Origin: Verrucomicrobiota bacterium
GTDB taxonomy: Bacteria > Verrucomicrobiota > Verrucomicrobiia > Opitutales > Opitutaceae
DNA length: 64,000 nucleotides
Direction: 5' to 3'
Assembly (NCBI GenBank): GCA_016235555.1
Contig: JACRKC010000058.1
Location: forward strand, 28,763-92,762
This document shows, one piece after another, positions 1 through 11,735 of the stretch; the first letter of the stretch is position 1, and each line of letters begins with the position of its first letter. The position numbers and the translations under genes were made by a program. The notes below the pieces were generated by a model. The model worked only from the letters and a program-made list of their open reading frames with translations, did no database searches and was not told the DNA's origin.

Positions 1-1579
1 CACCGCCGAGAAACTTCGTCTCGGACAATGCGACCAAACTCATCGTCGACTGCTGCGGCAGCAGTTGCTCGTGGGTGAGCAGCGTGCGGGTCTGCGCCGC
101 CCGGTCCCAGATCAACAGCCCGCCGCCGGTCAGTCCGTAGCCGGGCGTGCCCGCCAGCACGATCGTGTGGCCGTCGGGCAGCGGGAGCAGATCGTGCGGG
201 CGGTTGATGACGGCATCGCACTCGGTGAGAAAGCGTGGGTTGCCGCTCTTGCCGTTCTTGGCCGTATGCACCCACCGCTGCGCCGGATTCCACTCGAGCA
301 GAAAGCCGTGCGTGTAGCCGCCGACGAAGAAGCGGTCGCCCTGCCGTGTCACCGTGTTGAACTGCCCGTGCGCGGGCCAGTTGTCCCACGCATCGCGCGC
401 CGCATCGAAGCGGAACATCCGCATCGGAAACGCCGTGCCGCCCGTGATCGTGCCGTCCGGCGCCGCCGCCAGCGCGATCACGTGCGCGCCGTCGCTCGTG
501 TAGTCGAACGTCACGCGTTTCGTTTCACCCGTCTTCGGATCGCGCACGGTCAGCGTGCGTTCGACGGTGTCGCACACCTGCGCGACCCTGCCACTCGGAA
601 ACCGCGCGTGAAACAAACCCTGGTCGCCGGCGATGATCGGCCTCAGCTGCGCCGCCGGTTTCCCCGCGAGGGGCAGCGCTTTTCCCCCCGCCAGCTCAAA
701 CCACTTTGGGCCACCGGCGAGCGGCACCTCGGCAAACACCTTGCCGCCGACATGACCGCGCACGGTGGCATAACCCGGCGCTCGCTCGCCCGTCGCAAAC
801 AACGCCTGCGTCCCGCCGGTGCGCGGATCGTGCGCGACGATCTGCGCCGCCGCCGAGCCGATGCCGGCATAGACCCATCCGTCCGCTCCCGTCGCGATGC
901 TGCGCGGATACTGAAACCAGTTCTCCGTGTTGGCCGAGCGCACCTCGGCGAACTTCCGCGTCGCGGGGTTGAAGGAGACCAGACCCGTGTTCGGGTAAGT
1001 CGCCGCCCAGATCGTGCCGTCGTCCGTCTCCGTCAGGCTCATCGCCATCTGCGGGGCGTTTTTCTGGAAGAAGGCGAACGCACGCTTCACCGGATCGAAC
1101 TCGCTGAAATGATTCCCGAACACCGTGTAGTATTTGCCCCGACTCGAGAGCAGGGACGCGAACGGTCCATCGCCGCCCCACGGGTAAGGCGTGGCGAACT
1201 GCTCCGTCTTGCCCGTCTCCGCATCGATCATCAGCAGGGCGTAGCCACCGCGGTGATCGTAGAGCCAGACGAGCATCACGTCGCGGCCGGCGCCATCGCT
1301 GGTCGCCACCATGCCGCGGTGCTGACTGAGCGGCGTGGCGACGCCGTGGTCGACGAACCCGCCGCCAAGATCGCGGGAGGCGGCCGCGAGTCCCGCCGTC
1401 AGGCCGCACGCGAGGAGCAAAATGCCGAGCCATCCGCAACGTAGCGGAAGCCGTGAGGCTTTCGCAGTTCGAGCGAAACGCTCACGCGTTCCGCTACAGG
1501 ACGCGGTGGCCGAGGCCGTTTCACGGTGCTTGGGAAGGCCGCGCACGGAGTGCCCGGCCCACCCGTCCAACGCGCCCAT
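1..1579 (-). CDS. Exported beta-propeller (kelch/NHL-like) protein, 3' end outside the window
   Basis: The minus frame is open from 1579 to the window edge, so the C-terminus is missing. The sequence has repeated blade-like units, for example DDGTIWAATYPNTGLVSFNP and GADGWVYAGIGSA, separated by 40-60 residues. That suggests a periplasmic propeller protein; no catalytic motif is recognised. A hydrophobic stretch (LGILLLACGLTAGLAAA) looks like a signal peptide, but it begins only at about 1426. The ATG at 1579, 15 bp after the stop of the upstream amidohydrolase gene, would place about 50 residues before it, partly encoded by a dispersed palindromic repeat at 1441-1500. A TTG at 1420 is the other possible start. 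The neighbouring amidohydrolases on the same strand suggest one operon. Confidence 0.6.
   Translation of the reverse strand, partial: MGALDGWAGHSVRGLPKHRETASATASCSGTRERFARTAKASRLPLRCGWLGILLLACGLTAGLAAASRDLGGGFVDHGVATPLSQHRGMVATSDGAGRDVMLVWLYDHRGGYALLMIDAETGKTEQFATPYPWGGDGPFASLLSSRGKYYTVFGNHFSEFDPVKRAFAFFQKNAPQMAMSLTETDDGTIWAATYPNTGLVSFNPATRKFAEVRSANTENWFQYPRSIATGADGWVYAGIGSAAAQIVAHDPRTGGTQALFATGERAPGYATVRGHVGGKVFAEVPLAGGPKWFELAGGKALPLAGKPAAQLRPIIAGDQGLFHARFPSGRVAQVCDTVERTLTVRDPKTGETKRVTFDYTSDGAHVIALAAAPDGTITGGTAFPMRMFRFDAARDAWDNWPAHGQFNTVTRQGDRFFVGGYTHGFLLEWNPAQRWVHTAKNGKSGNPRFLTECDAVINRPHDLLPLPDGHTIVLAGTPGYGLTGGGLLIWDRAAQTRTLLTHEQLLPQQSTMSLVALSETKFLGG
1441..1500. repeat. Dispersed palindromic repeat (GTAGCGGAA...TTCCGCTAC family), copy 1
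   Basis: The ends GTAGCGGAA and TTCCGCTAC are inverted, with inner arms around GTGAGGCTTTCGC and GCTCACGCGT. A related copy lies at 39513-39581 with the same ends and the same GTGAGG...GCTCACGC core. This copy overlaps the open frame of the first gene. Confidence 0.8.
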
Positions 1580-1593
1580 CCAACGGTATCGAT

Positions 1594-2379
1594 TCATTGC
1601 TTCTCCTCCAATCCGAGAAACCTCACCGCATTGCGCCACGCGACGCGTTCGCGATCGGCCGGCGAAAGGAAATCGAGGTTCTCCAATTTGATGAGCGACC
1701 CCGCGACGTAGTCGAACGGCAGGTGCGAGCCGAATGCGAGCGCCTCGACGCCGAGCGCGGCGATCAGCTTCGGCACCTCCTCGCGATACACCACCTGCAG
1801 CCGGGCAAAATCGATCAGCACGCGTCCGCGCAGACCGGCATCAGCGAGTTTCGCCCCGTCGAGGCCCGCCCAGTTGCTCAGGATGAAACGCAGCGTGGGA
1901 AACGCTTTCGCCGCGGCGAACAGCGACGCCACCGTGAGATCCTCCGCGCGATCCCATGCGTGGCGCTGCCGGCGATCCTCCAAGCGCTGCGTGAGCAGCA
2001 ACGGCACGCCAGCCGCCTCGATTTTCGTGAGCGCGGCGCGACCGGACTCGTCGTCGAGCGTGTAGCCGTGGTGCTCCGGCACGAGCGTGACGGCGCGGGC
2101 CTTCCACTCGCCGGTGATGGTGGCGAAGTCGCGCTCCCAGCCGGCGTATTTCGGATTCACCGTCGCCACCGGCACGAGGCGCTTCGGCCACGGTTGCACC
2201 TCGGCCCACAGCTCCTCGTTGCCGCGGTGCGCGTCGCGGTAGAAGACCGCGTGCAGCGACGAAACCAATGCGCGATCGATGCCGTGGCGGTCCAAGAGCG
2301 CGACGACCTCCGCGGCCGTCCGCGCGCGCAGGCTGCGAAACGGATAGTGGCCGACGTGGGCGTTGACGTCGAAGATCAC
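1594..2379 (-). CDS. Amidohydrolase-family (metal-dependent hydrolase-like) protein
   Basis: 261 residues with the Amidohydro_2/TIM-barrel layout: an N-terminal FDVNAHVGHYPF strand, a middle VTLVPEHHGYT, then FILSNWAGLDG and LAFGSHLPFDY. The usual C-terminal metal Asp (as in FGTD or ATDS) appears replaced in FGSHLPF, so metal binding may be altered. It has no signal peptide and is predicted cytoplasmic. Its ATG overlaps the stop of the next upstream amidohydrolase by 4 bp, which implies translational coupling, so the two may act on related substrates. The family includes lactonases, decarboxylases and hydrolases; the substrate is unknown. Confidence 0.75.
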   Translation of the reverse strand: MIFDVNAHVGHYPFRSLRARTAAEVVALLDRHGIDRALVSSLHAVFYRDAHRGNEELWAEVQPWPKRLVPVATVNPKYAGWERDFATITGEWKARAVTLVPEHHGYTLDDESGRAALTKIEAAGVPLLLTQRLEDRRQRHAWDRAEDLTVASLFAAAKAFPTLRFILSNWAGLDGAKLADAGLRGRVLIDFARLQVVYREEVPKLIAALGVEALAFGSHLPFDYVAGSLIKLENLDFLSPADRERVAWRNAVRFLGLEEKQ

Positions 2380-3299
2380 GCCGTCCTCCGATCGAGCAGG
2401 CGCTGGTAGTTGCGCCAGAAGATGTCCTCGCGCTGCTCGGGCGAGAGATCCGCCGCGAGCACTTTACCGACGCAGCCTTCCATCGTGGAGTCCGTAGCGA
2501 AGAGCACGCGGCGGTGGCCGAGTTCGCGCACGCAGCGGCCGATGGCGTCGTCCTCGAGCACGCTGCCGCTCGTATCGAGGTAGACGTTGGGGAAATCGCG
2601 CAGCGCGCGGATCGCCCACTCCCAATCGCCGCCGCCGTTGATGTGGCCGAGCACGAGCATCAGCTCGGGATAGCGGCGCGAGAGCGCGCCGAAATCGAGG
2701 GCGTTCGAGGTTTTCGGCTGGAGCGCGAGCGTGCGCGGGTCGGTGAGATACGCGGAGTGGCCGAGGAACACGATGCGGCGCGCGATGCATTTCTCCGCGA
2801 TCGGAAACACGGCGGGATCGGAATACTTGAACTGGTTGTAAAGCTTCACCCCGACCATGCCGGCGTCGACGCAGCGATCGATTTCGTCGAGGGCCGCGGC
2901 ACCGTTGCCGGGTTGCACGAAACAGTAGCCGCCGATGCGCTGCGGGTAGCGCTTCATGGCGGCGAGCACAGCGTCGTTCGACTCGCGCACGAGCTCGATA
3001 TTGGCCATGACGCCCGCCGTCACCGGACGCGAGCAGTAGAGTTTGTCGATGCCGAGTTTCCCGGCGGCGGCCACGAGGCGCTCGACCTCGGCCCAATCGG
3101 CGTTGGGCCGATGCGCGAGGCCGAAAACGTGGTTGTGGGCGTCGAGCTTGCGCAGCGTGCGCCAGTTGGCGGGAAGACCGCGCGGTGGCGCCGCCGTCGG
3201 CGTGTTGCTCTCCGCCGCCGCCGGCCGGGCACGCCCGGCCAGCGCGAGCGCGCCGAGCGCACCGGTGGTCTTGAGGAAGCTGCGGCGCGCGGGGTTCAT
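2376..3299 (-). CDS. Tat-exported amidohydrolase (Amidohydro_2)
   Basis: 307 residues from the ATG at 3299, chosen because it starts a twin-arginine signal (ARRSFLKTTGALGALALAG) with an Ala-rich cleavage region. A longer frame upstream runs through GC-rich intergenic sequence and is not credible. Metal-site motifs of the family are all present: DAHNH near residue 55, VKLYNQFKY, FLGHSAYL, LVLGHINGGGDW and a terminal LFATDSTMEG. A periplasmic, cofactor-loaded hydrolase is therefore likely. It overlaps the following paralogue by 4 bp. Together with the propeller protein and the TonB receptor it forms a minus-strand group, possibly for uptake and breakdown of a plant- or algal-derived compound (inference). 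Confidence 0.8.
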   Translation of the reverse strand: MNPARRSFLKTTGALGALALAGRARPAAAESNTPTAAPPRGLPANWRTLRKLDAHNHVFGLAHRPNADWAEVERLVAAAGKLGIDKLYCSRPVTAGVMANIELVRESNDAVLAAMKRYPQRIGGYCFVQPGNGAAALDEIDRCVDAGMVGVKLYNQFKYSDPAVFPIAEKCIARRIVFLGHSAYLTDPRTLALQPKTSNALDFGALSRRYPELMLVLGHINGGGDWEWAIRALRDFPNVYLDTSGSVLEDDAIGRCVRELGHRRVLFATDSTMEGCVGKVLAADLSPEQREDIFWRNYQRLLDRRTA

Positions 3300-3627
3300 G
3301 AAGCGGAGCGATTTTTCGCAGGCGCCGCCCGTTCCGCCAAGCCCAGAAGGGGCCCAAAAAGGCCGGTGGCGGAGCGCCCGGCCTGCGATGGGCCGCGGCC
3401 TCGCCAGCGGACCGGCGGCGAACTCACCCGTCAGAGGGCTCCCGCGCCAGCCGCCCCTTTTTCGACGCTCTCTCAGCTCGAAGCGTGCAGTCGAACTCCC
3501 GCTCCCTCGCAACGGCGCCGTCCAGCGGTGGAGCGCGTTGGACCCAACGCGCTGGTTTGGAGAGCGTGCGAAAATCCTGAAAGCGCGTTGAGGGCAACGC
3601 GCTCCACCTCAACTACAACCTTCCGGC
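3300..3627. other. 328 bp intergenic region made of GC-rich repeats, no gene seen
   Basis: It lies between the TonB receptor end and the Tat amidohydrolase start. The distal part (3529-3608) is a long inverted repeat described separately. The rest, around 3340-3430, is GC-rich with short palindromes such as GGAGCGCCCGGCC. No convincing coding frame or promoter could be picked out. Confidence 0.6.
3529..3608. repeat. Dispersed inverted repeat (GTGGAGCGCGTT...AACGCGCTCCAC family), copy 1
   Basis: The outer arms GTGGAGCGCGTT and AACGCGCTCCAC are inverted. Each arm also forms its own small hairpin (GCGTTGGACCCAACGC and GCGTTGAGGGCAACGC). A second copy with the same ends is at 63111-63229, where the centre is longer. 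Position just past the 3' end of the TonB receptor gene fits a REP-like or terminator-like role. Confidence 0.8.
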
Positions 3628-6621
3628 TCAGAACTGCCCGCGCATGCCGGCCGCAAAGCTCACCCCTTGGTTCGTCTTGAAGAACTTCAGGCCGTTCTGC
3701 GTCACGTCGGTGCGCGCCGGCTCGTCGGTGATGTTCACGATGTCGAGGAAGACGCTGTAGCGGCGGTTGATCGTGTATTGCAGCTTCACGTCCATGGAGC
3801 GGCGCGCCTCCGCGTAGATCTCGATCGGAGCCAGCGTGCTCTTGTATTTGTCGTCCGTCCAGTTGACAAGCCAGCGGGCGTCGAAGCCCCGGTAGCGGAA
3901 ATTGATTCCGGCGTTGCCGCTGCGCGGCGCCAGGTTGCCGAGTCTGGTCGTGGTGGCGGTCGTGCCGAAATTGCCTTCGGTCTCGAGGTAGGTGAAGTTG
4001 GCAAACGCGCCCAACCCCTTCCACACGCCGGGCAGAAAGCTGAACTGCTGCTGGTAGCTCACTTCGATGCCGCGCACCTTCGCGTGGCCGATATTGCGGG
4101 CGATCGACAGGGTGTAGCCCGCGTAGAGGCCCTGGCCGTCGATCCCCTCGGGGCCGACCGTCGACGAGAACGTGCGGAAGTAGTCGGAGATGTTTTTCTG
4201 GAAGGCGCCGACGCTGAAGAGCCCCACCGGCTCGAAGTATTTTTCCACGCTCACCTCGAAATTATCCGTGAGATAGGGCTTCAGGTCGGGGTTGCCCATC
4301 GAGACGGTGCGCGTGTCGGCGTTTTCCGTGAGCGTCGGAATGAGGCTGGCCACCGGCGGCCGGGAGATCGCGCGGTTGAAGCTGGCGCGGAAGAGGAACG
4401 ACTGGCCGGCGTCGTAGACGAAGTGGAGTCCCGGGAATGCGTTGCGGTATTTGCCCGTCGACGTAATCGACCGCACGAACGAGCGTTGGGCGCGCCCGAG
4501 GTTGGCGGCGACCGTCGCGCCGTCGAGGCTGGTGCCGCCGACGCTGTTGCCGCCCCAGGTGGCGGTGGTGTTGCGGATCCACGACCGGCCTTCCGTCTCG
4601 GTTTCCTCGATGCGCACCCCGCCGAGCACGCGGAGGCGGCCGAATTTCACCGCGGCCTGCGCGTAGGCCGCGGAGATCTCTTCGCGGAATTTGGTGCGGC
4701 CGGCGAGCGACGTGGCGTAGCTGTTATAGATGTCGGCCGCCGTCTGTTTCCAATAACCGGCCGGGGCTTCCTGCGGCTTCGACATGAACGGAAACGGCCC
4801 GTAGCGCCCGTCGCCTTGTTTGTAGAGCACGTCGGCGTAGGGCTTCATCGAATCGTCCGCGGTGCCCGCGACGCCATCGGCGCCGACAAAGGTGTAGATG
4901 CCGAGGTCGGTCCACGGGGTGCGCGTGTCGTCCGCCCACTTGAGGCCGGCCTTGAAGTTGACCGGGAACCGGGTGTCGAAGCGTTTCGTGAAGTCGGCGC
5001 GGAGTCCGTAGAGGTCGTTGCCGGCCCTGTAGGACTGTTTCTGCATCGAGGTCATCACATAGCTCGCGGGGTCGAACACCGATGGGCCGGCCGTCTGGCG
5101 GAAGAGCGGATACCACGGATCCTGCCCGCGCCGGTCGATCTCGAAGCCGATGCCGGCGGCCGCCGTCGCCGGCGTGCGGGCCTGCGCGCGGATCCAGCCC
5201 GGGTAGGAAATGTCGGCGTTGGAGTAGCTGCCGCGCAACGCGAGCGTCGCGGTGCGGTGGAGGAGCTTGAACTCCGTGCCGCCGCTCACGGCGTAGTTGC
5301 GCGAGTCTTTGGTAAATGCCGGCGTCGCCTCGCTGATCGCGATCGAGGCGGCGTGGGGGAGCACCGTGGAGAGTTCATAGGTGCTGCCCGGGGCGAAATT
5401 GGCCGCCGTGGCGGCGGGGTTGCCGATGCCGGGGCGGTAATACTGCTGATATTGGTCGTTGGTGTTGAACGAAAGCCGCAGGTAGGCGTAGGCGTCGGGC
5501 GACAGCTTGTAGTCGAAGTTGAGCCCGGCGTTGCGCGCGACGGCCCTGTAGCCGAAATCGCCGGTGCCAAAGAGCCGCGTGAGCGGGTTGGCCGACGTGG
5601 GGTTCAGATAGGTCTGAGAGAAATTATAGAGCACGCCGCCCGGCCCCATCTCGTCCTGCGTGGTGGCGGAGGTGCGGTGGTTGAAGTTGAACGCGACCCC
5701 GAGGTTGCGCCGGCCGCCGAGGACGTCGAACACGTCGGAGTAGGCGAGGCTGAAGAGGTCGAGGCCGTCGGGCCGGTCCTTGAACGGCGTGTCGTTGAAC
5801 CCGCGTTTGCGCCACATCGTGCCGGCGGTGACGCTCACGCGGCGGCCGGGCGCATCGAACCCGCGGCGCGTGACGAGATTCACGAAACCGGCCACGGCGT
5901 TGGCGTCCTGCTCGGGCTGCGGTGCCTTGATGAGTTCGACCGTCTCGAGATTGCCCGTGCCCATCTGCTCGATCTGGTAATCGCGGCTGCCCGAGGTGCC
6001 GGTGGACGTCGCCACGCGGTCGCCATCGACCATCAACGCGGAAAACCCGGGACCCATCCCGCGCACATAAAGGCTGCGCACCTCGCTGCCGACGATGTCG
6101 GTGGTGACGCCGGGCAGGCGCTGGATGAGCTCGCCGGGATTGGCGGCGGGGTTGCCGAACGTATCGGTCGCGGCGACCCACTTGGGGTTGTCCGAGTTGC
6201 GCTGCGTCTGGATCGCCAGCGCACTGCCCTCGCGCACGCTCGAGACCGAGAATTTTTCCATGCGGTAGACCGACGAGGTCAGCTGCACCTCGCGCGTCGC
6301 GGTCTGCCCGGCGGTGACGGTCACCGGGAGTTTCACCGTATCGAGACCGGCGTAGCTCACGACGAGCGTGTGCGTGCCCGCGGGCACCGAAAGCGAAAAC
6401 GCCCCGTCGCGCTCGCTGGTGCCGCTGATGCCGGTGCCCTCGATCGTCAGCGCCGCGCCGGGCAGGAGATCGCCGGTGGCCTGATTGCTGACGGTGCCGG
6501 TGACGTGGCCGTTCTGGGCCAGCAAGCTCGTCGCGGTGAAAAGCAGCACCAAGGCGGACGCCCGGCGCCAAAGGCGACGCAACGCAGCGCCGCCCGATCG
6601 CAGATCGGTGGGTTGATTCAT
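3628..6621 (-). CDS. TonB-dependent receptor with carboxypeptidase-like regulatory domain
   Basis: 997 residues. A signal peptide (ASALVLLFTATSLLAQ) is followed by a CarboxypepD_reg-like domain at about 38-115 (HVTGTVSNQATGDLLPGAAL), a plug domain at about 130-250 (GELIQRLPGVTTDIVGSEV, LYVRGMGPGFSALMVDG, then a VELIKAPQPEQDANAVAGFV step) and a 22-strand-type barrel ending in an aromatic residue (AGMRGQF). The role is TonB-driven import of a bulky ligand across the outer membrane. No SusD partner is present, as is common in this lineage. The adjacent exported hydrolases and sulfatases suggest a carbohydrate or glycoside ligand (inference). It is followed downstream by a palindromic repeat. Confidence 0.9.
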   Translation of the reverse strand: MNQPTDLRSGGAALRRLWRRASALVLLFTATSLLAQNGHVTGTVSNQATGDLLPGAALTIEGTGISGTSERDGAFSLSVPAGTHTLVVSYAGLDTVKLPVTVTAGQTATREVQLTSSVYRMEKFSVSSVREGSALAIQTQRNSDNPKWVAATDTFGNPAANPGELIQRLPGVTTDIVGSEVRSLYVRGMGPGFSALMVDGDRVATSTGTSGSRDYQIEQMGTGNLETVELIKAPQPEQDANAVAGFVNLVTRRGFDAPGRRVSVTAGTMWRKRGFNDTPFKDRPDGLDLFSLAYSDVFDVLGGRRNLGVAFNFNHRTSATTQDEMGPGGVLYNFSQTYLNPTSANPLTRLFGTGDFGYRAVARNAGLNFDYKLSPDAYAYLRLSFNTNDQYQQYYRPGIGNPAATAANFAPGSTYELSTVLPHAASIAISEATPAFTKDSRNYAVSGGTEFKLLHRTATLALRGSYSNADISYPGWIRAQARTPATAAAGIGFEIDRRGQDPWYPLFRQTAGPSVFDPASYVMTSMQKQSYRAGNDLYGLRADFTKRFDTRFPVNFKAGLKWADDTRTPWTDLGIYTFVGADGVAGTADDSMKPYADVLYKQGDGRYGPFPFMSKPQEAPAGYWKQTAADIYNSYATSLAGRTKFREEISAAYAQAAVKFGRLRVLGGVRIEETETEGRSWIRNTTATWGGNSVGGTSLDGATVAANLGRAQRSFVRSITSTGKYRNAFPGLHFVYDAGQSFLFRASFNRAISRPPVASLIPTLTENADTRTVSMGNPDLKPYLTDNFEVSVEKYFEPVGLFSVGAFQKNISDYFRTFSSTVGPEGIDGQGLYAGYTLSIARNIGHAKVRGIEVSYQQQFSFLPGVWKGLGAFANFTYLETEGNFGTTATTTRLGNLAPRSGNAGINFRYRGFDARWLVNWTDDKYKSTLAPIEIYAEARRSMDVKLQYTINRRYSVFLDIVNITDEPARTDVTQNGLKFFKTNQGVSFAAGMRGQF

Positions 6622-6667
6622 GGGTCAGGTAAGAGTGGTCGGGGCGGCCGCCGTCCAGGGAAACGGT

Positions 6668-8050
<1,383 letters not shown>

Positions 8051-8157
8051 AACTCCACTGGTTGTAAAGCGCAGAGTTCCGCGCCCGCCTGCGCGATCGC
8101 ATCGGACGCGAATCCGGATTGCACCTTCATGGGGTTCGGCGCTTCGCTCTCTCTCGC

Positions 8158-9627
<1,470 letters not shown>

Positions 9628-9637
9628 AGTAGTGGAC

Positions 9638-9681
9638 GAGCCGTCCCGGCTCGTTTCTCAGCCCTGAGGCGAGACGCCTCA
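9638..9681. repeat. Pair of small hairpins downstream of the sulfatase gene
   Basis: GAGCC-GTCCC-GGCTC (9638-9652) and TGAGGC-GAGAC-GCCTCA (9665-9681) are perfect stems with five-base loops. The same two-hairpin unit recurs at 11646-11692, and half of it at about 49848. Confidence 0.85.
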
Positions 9682-9714
9682 GCCACAACCCGGCATTCCG
9701 CCCGCATCTGCCCC

Positions 9715-10914
9715 ATGTCTCCCCGTCTCTCCTTTTCCCCCTCTCTCCGCATCTCGGCCCGAGTCCTTGGTCTCTTGTCCCTGGTCGCTGGTCCTCTTTC
9801 CCTCGCCGCCGCGCCCGGCCTCAAAAAAATCCGCGACGTCGTCATCTACGCCGACCCCCAATACCACTGCGCCTTCCCCTCCGTCGTGCAGCGCCCCGAT
9901 GGCGAACTCCTCCTCGCCTTCCGCCGCGCGCCCAACCGCCTCCTCTTCAGCGAAGCGAAAAACTCCCACGTCGATCCCAACAGCTTCCTCGTCTCCGTCC
10001 GCTCGCGCGACGGCGGCGCGACATGGACCGCCGCCCCGCAACTCCTCTACGCTGATGCGTGGGGCGGCTCGCAGGACCCGTGTCTGCTCCAATTGCGCGA
10101 CGGCGAACTGCTTTGTTTCAGCTACGGCTGGTCGTTCGTGCGGCCCGACGGACTCGCCAAACTCAAGCAGCCCGTCTTCGGAAATCTCTTCGGCTCCGTC
10201 TTCAACGGCGGCTTCTACCTGCGCTCGACCGACGGCGGACGAGCCTGGTCGGGGCCGTTCACGCCGCCACATATCGCCGCCGAAGTTCACCTCGATCCGC
10301 GCGGCCGCCCCATCCCCGCCTACAATCGCGGCGCGCCCGTCGAAGGCCGCGACGGCCGCCTCTTCTGGGCCGTCGCCGTCGACGAAACGACCAAACCCCG
10401 TCGCACCGCGGTCCACCTCCTCGTCTCCACCGATCGCGGCGCGACGTGGACCTACGCGTGCCCCGTCGCCACCGATCCCGCCGTCATGTTCAACGAAACG
10501 TCCCTCGTCGAGACCGTGAAGGGCGACCTCGTCGCTTTCCTCCGCACCGACAAACTCAACGGCGACGCCGCGCTCGCGCGCTCCACCGATGGCGGGAAAA
10601 GTTTCGGCGCCTGGCAGCACCTGAAATTCAAGGCCCAGCCGCTCCACGGCCTGCGCCTGCGCGACGGCCGCGTGCTCCTCACCTACGGCTACCGCGTGAA
10701 ACCCCTCGGCATCCGCGCCCGATTGCTCGATGCCGAGTGCACCAACGCCGAATCCGCCCCCGAGTTCGTCGTCCGCGACGACGGCGCGACCACCGACCTC
10801 GGCTACTCGTGGTCCGTGCAACTCGACGCGAAGCGCGTGCTCGTCGCCTACTACATGAACCTCCCCGGCGGCGCCCCACCCCACATCGCCGGCTCGATTC
10901 TCGAGATCGAGTGA
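9715..10914 (+). CDS. Exported BNR-repeat (sialidase-fold) exo-glycosidase-like protein
   Basis: 399 residues with a signal peptide (RVLGLLSLVAGPLSLAAA). Asp-box-type repeats of a six-bladed sialidase propeller are visible: SRDGGATW, STDGGRAW, STDRGATW and STDGGKSF. FAFPSVV-like and LLLAFRRAP segments fit the first blade. It may be a sialidase-superfamily hydrolase or a non-catalytic BNR protein; the Arg triad cannot be assigned by eye. It lies 88 bp after the sulfatase and in the same direction, as part of the presumed sulfated-glycan locus. Part of its signal peptide is encoded by a heptanucleotide tandem repeat (9765-9796) shared with the next two genes. Confidence 0.8.
   Translation: MSPRLSFSPSLRISARVLGLLSLVAGPLSLAAAPGLKKIRDVVIYADPQYHCAFPSVVQRPDGELLLAFRRAPNRLLFSEAKNSHVDPNSFLVSVRSRDGGATWTAAPQLLYADAWGGSQDPCLLQLRDGELLCFSYGWSFVRPDGLAKLKQPVFGNLFGSVFNGGFYLRSTDGGRAWSGPFTPPHIAAEVHLDPRGRPIPAYNRGAPVEGRDGRLFWAVAVDETTKPRRTAVHLLVSTDRGATWTYACPVATDPAVMFNETSLVETVKGDLVAFLRTDKLNGDAALARSTDGGKSFGAWQHLKFKAQPLHGLRLRDGRVLLTYGYRVKPLGIRARLLDAECTNAESAPEFVVRDDGATTDLGYSWSVQLDAKRVLVAYYMNLPGGAPPHIAGSILEIE
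9765..9796. repeat. Degenerate heptanucleotide array inside a signal-peptide region
   Basis: Units CCTTGGT, CTCTTGT, CCCTGGT, CGCTGGT and a partial CCTC run without gaps. They encode the hydrophobic core LGLLSLVAGP. Close relatives lie in the leaders at 11003-11037 and 11779-11799. Confidence 0.85.
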
Positions 10915-10959
10915 CACGATACCGACTCCCGCCCACCGCGTCTCCAATCAACTTATCCC

Positions 10960-11637
10960 ATGCCGCGTCAACTCTCCATCTCTCGTCGTCTCCCGCTCCC
11001 CGTCGTTGTCCTTGGTCTCTTGTCCTTGGTCCTTGGTCCCCTCGTCGCCGCCCCCGAGCCTACGCTCGGCAAGAAAGGAAAGCTCCTCGTCGAGGAGAAC
11101 TTCGACGCCGCGAAACTCCCGCCCAACTGGACCCGCAACACCGGCACGCTCTCCGTCGCCGACGGCGTGCTCCACGCCGCTGAGCTGAAAGCCGACAATC
11201 ACATCGGCGCCTTTCGCCGCCCTGTGCCCATCCAGGACTGCGCCGTCCAGCTCGATTTCCGTCTCGAAGGCGCGCGCGTCTTCCACGTCGGCTTCGATCC
11301 CGCGCCAGGCGAACTCAAGAAGCAGGGCCACCTCTTCGCGCTCATCATCACGCCCACCGGCTGGTCGATCAACGAGCAGAACAACAAGGCCGATCCCGCC
11401 TCCAAGCCCATCGTCCGCGCCAAGGCCACCACCGCCTTCGCCCGCGGCCAGTGGCACACGTTGCTGCTCGAGATGAAGGGCGAGACCGTCATCGCCCACG
11501 TCGACGGCCGCCCGCCGCTCAAGGCCAGCGCGCCGGATTTCCGCGTGAAAAAACCCGGCCTCGTCTTCCGCGTCGGCGGCCCCGCCCCCACCGACGAAGT
11601 CCTCATCGACAACGTGAAAGTCTGGACGCTCGAGTAG
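10960..11637 (+). CDS. Exported LamG/concanavalin-like protein
   Basis: 225 residues with a signal peptide (VVVLGLLSLVLGPLVAA) and a jelly-roll-like remainder: an early EENFDAAKLPPNWTRNTGTL, then VQLDFRLEGARVFHVGF, WHTLLLEMKGETVIAHVDG and DEVLIDNVKVW at the end. This is the layout of 3-keto-disaccharide hydrolase-like (DUF1080) or LamG domains in Planctomycetota and Verrucomicrobiota, which bind or cleave sugars. It sits 45 bp after the BNR gene and is likely co-transcribed. No catalytic residue can be named. Its signal peptide is again encoded by heptanucleotide repeats. Confidence 0.7.
   Translation: MPRQLSISRRLPLPVVVLGLLSLVLGPLVAAPEPTLGKKGKLLVEENFDAAKLPPNWTRNTGTLSVADGVLHAAELKADNHIGAFRRPVPIQDCAVQLDFRLEGARVFHVGFDPAPGELKKQGHLFALIITPTGWSINEQNNKADPASKPIVRAKATTAFARGQWHTLLLEMKGETVIAHVDGRPPLKASAPDFRVKKPGLVFRVGGPAPTDEVLIDNVKVWTLE
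11003..11040. repeat. Degenerate heptanucleotide array in the second signal-peptide region
   Basis: Units TCGTTGT, CCTTGGT, CTCTTGT, CCTTGGT, CCTTGGT then CCC. The order of the first units matches the array at 9765 but sits in a different gene. Confidence 0.85.
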
Positions 11638-11645
11638 TCGTGGAC

Positions 11646-11692
11646 GAGGCGTCCCGCCTCGTTTCCCTAAAGCCCTGAGGCGGGACGCCTCA
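11646..11692. repeat. Pair of small hairpins downstream of the LamG-like gene
   Basis: GAGGC-GTCCC-GCCTC (11646-11660) and TGAGGC-GGGAC-GCCTCA (11676-11692). This is the same unit as 9638-9681, with changed stems but conserved or complementary loops. Confidence 0.85.
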
Positions 11693-11735
11693 GCCACGAC
11701 TCAAGCCACGCCCCGCACCGCTCTCACCAAATTTC

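Noticed and set aside
696..1439. 247-residue minus-strand frame starting near a TTG at 1439
   Set aside because: It is frame-shifted from the propeller frame and Arg-rich; the neighbouring minus frame gives a signal peptide and regular repeats.
65..1444. 459-residue plus-strand open frame at the left edge
   Set aside because: Antisense of the propeller gene, whose frame shows coherent blade repeats.
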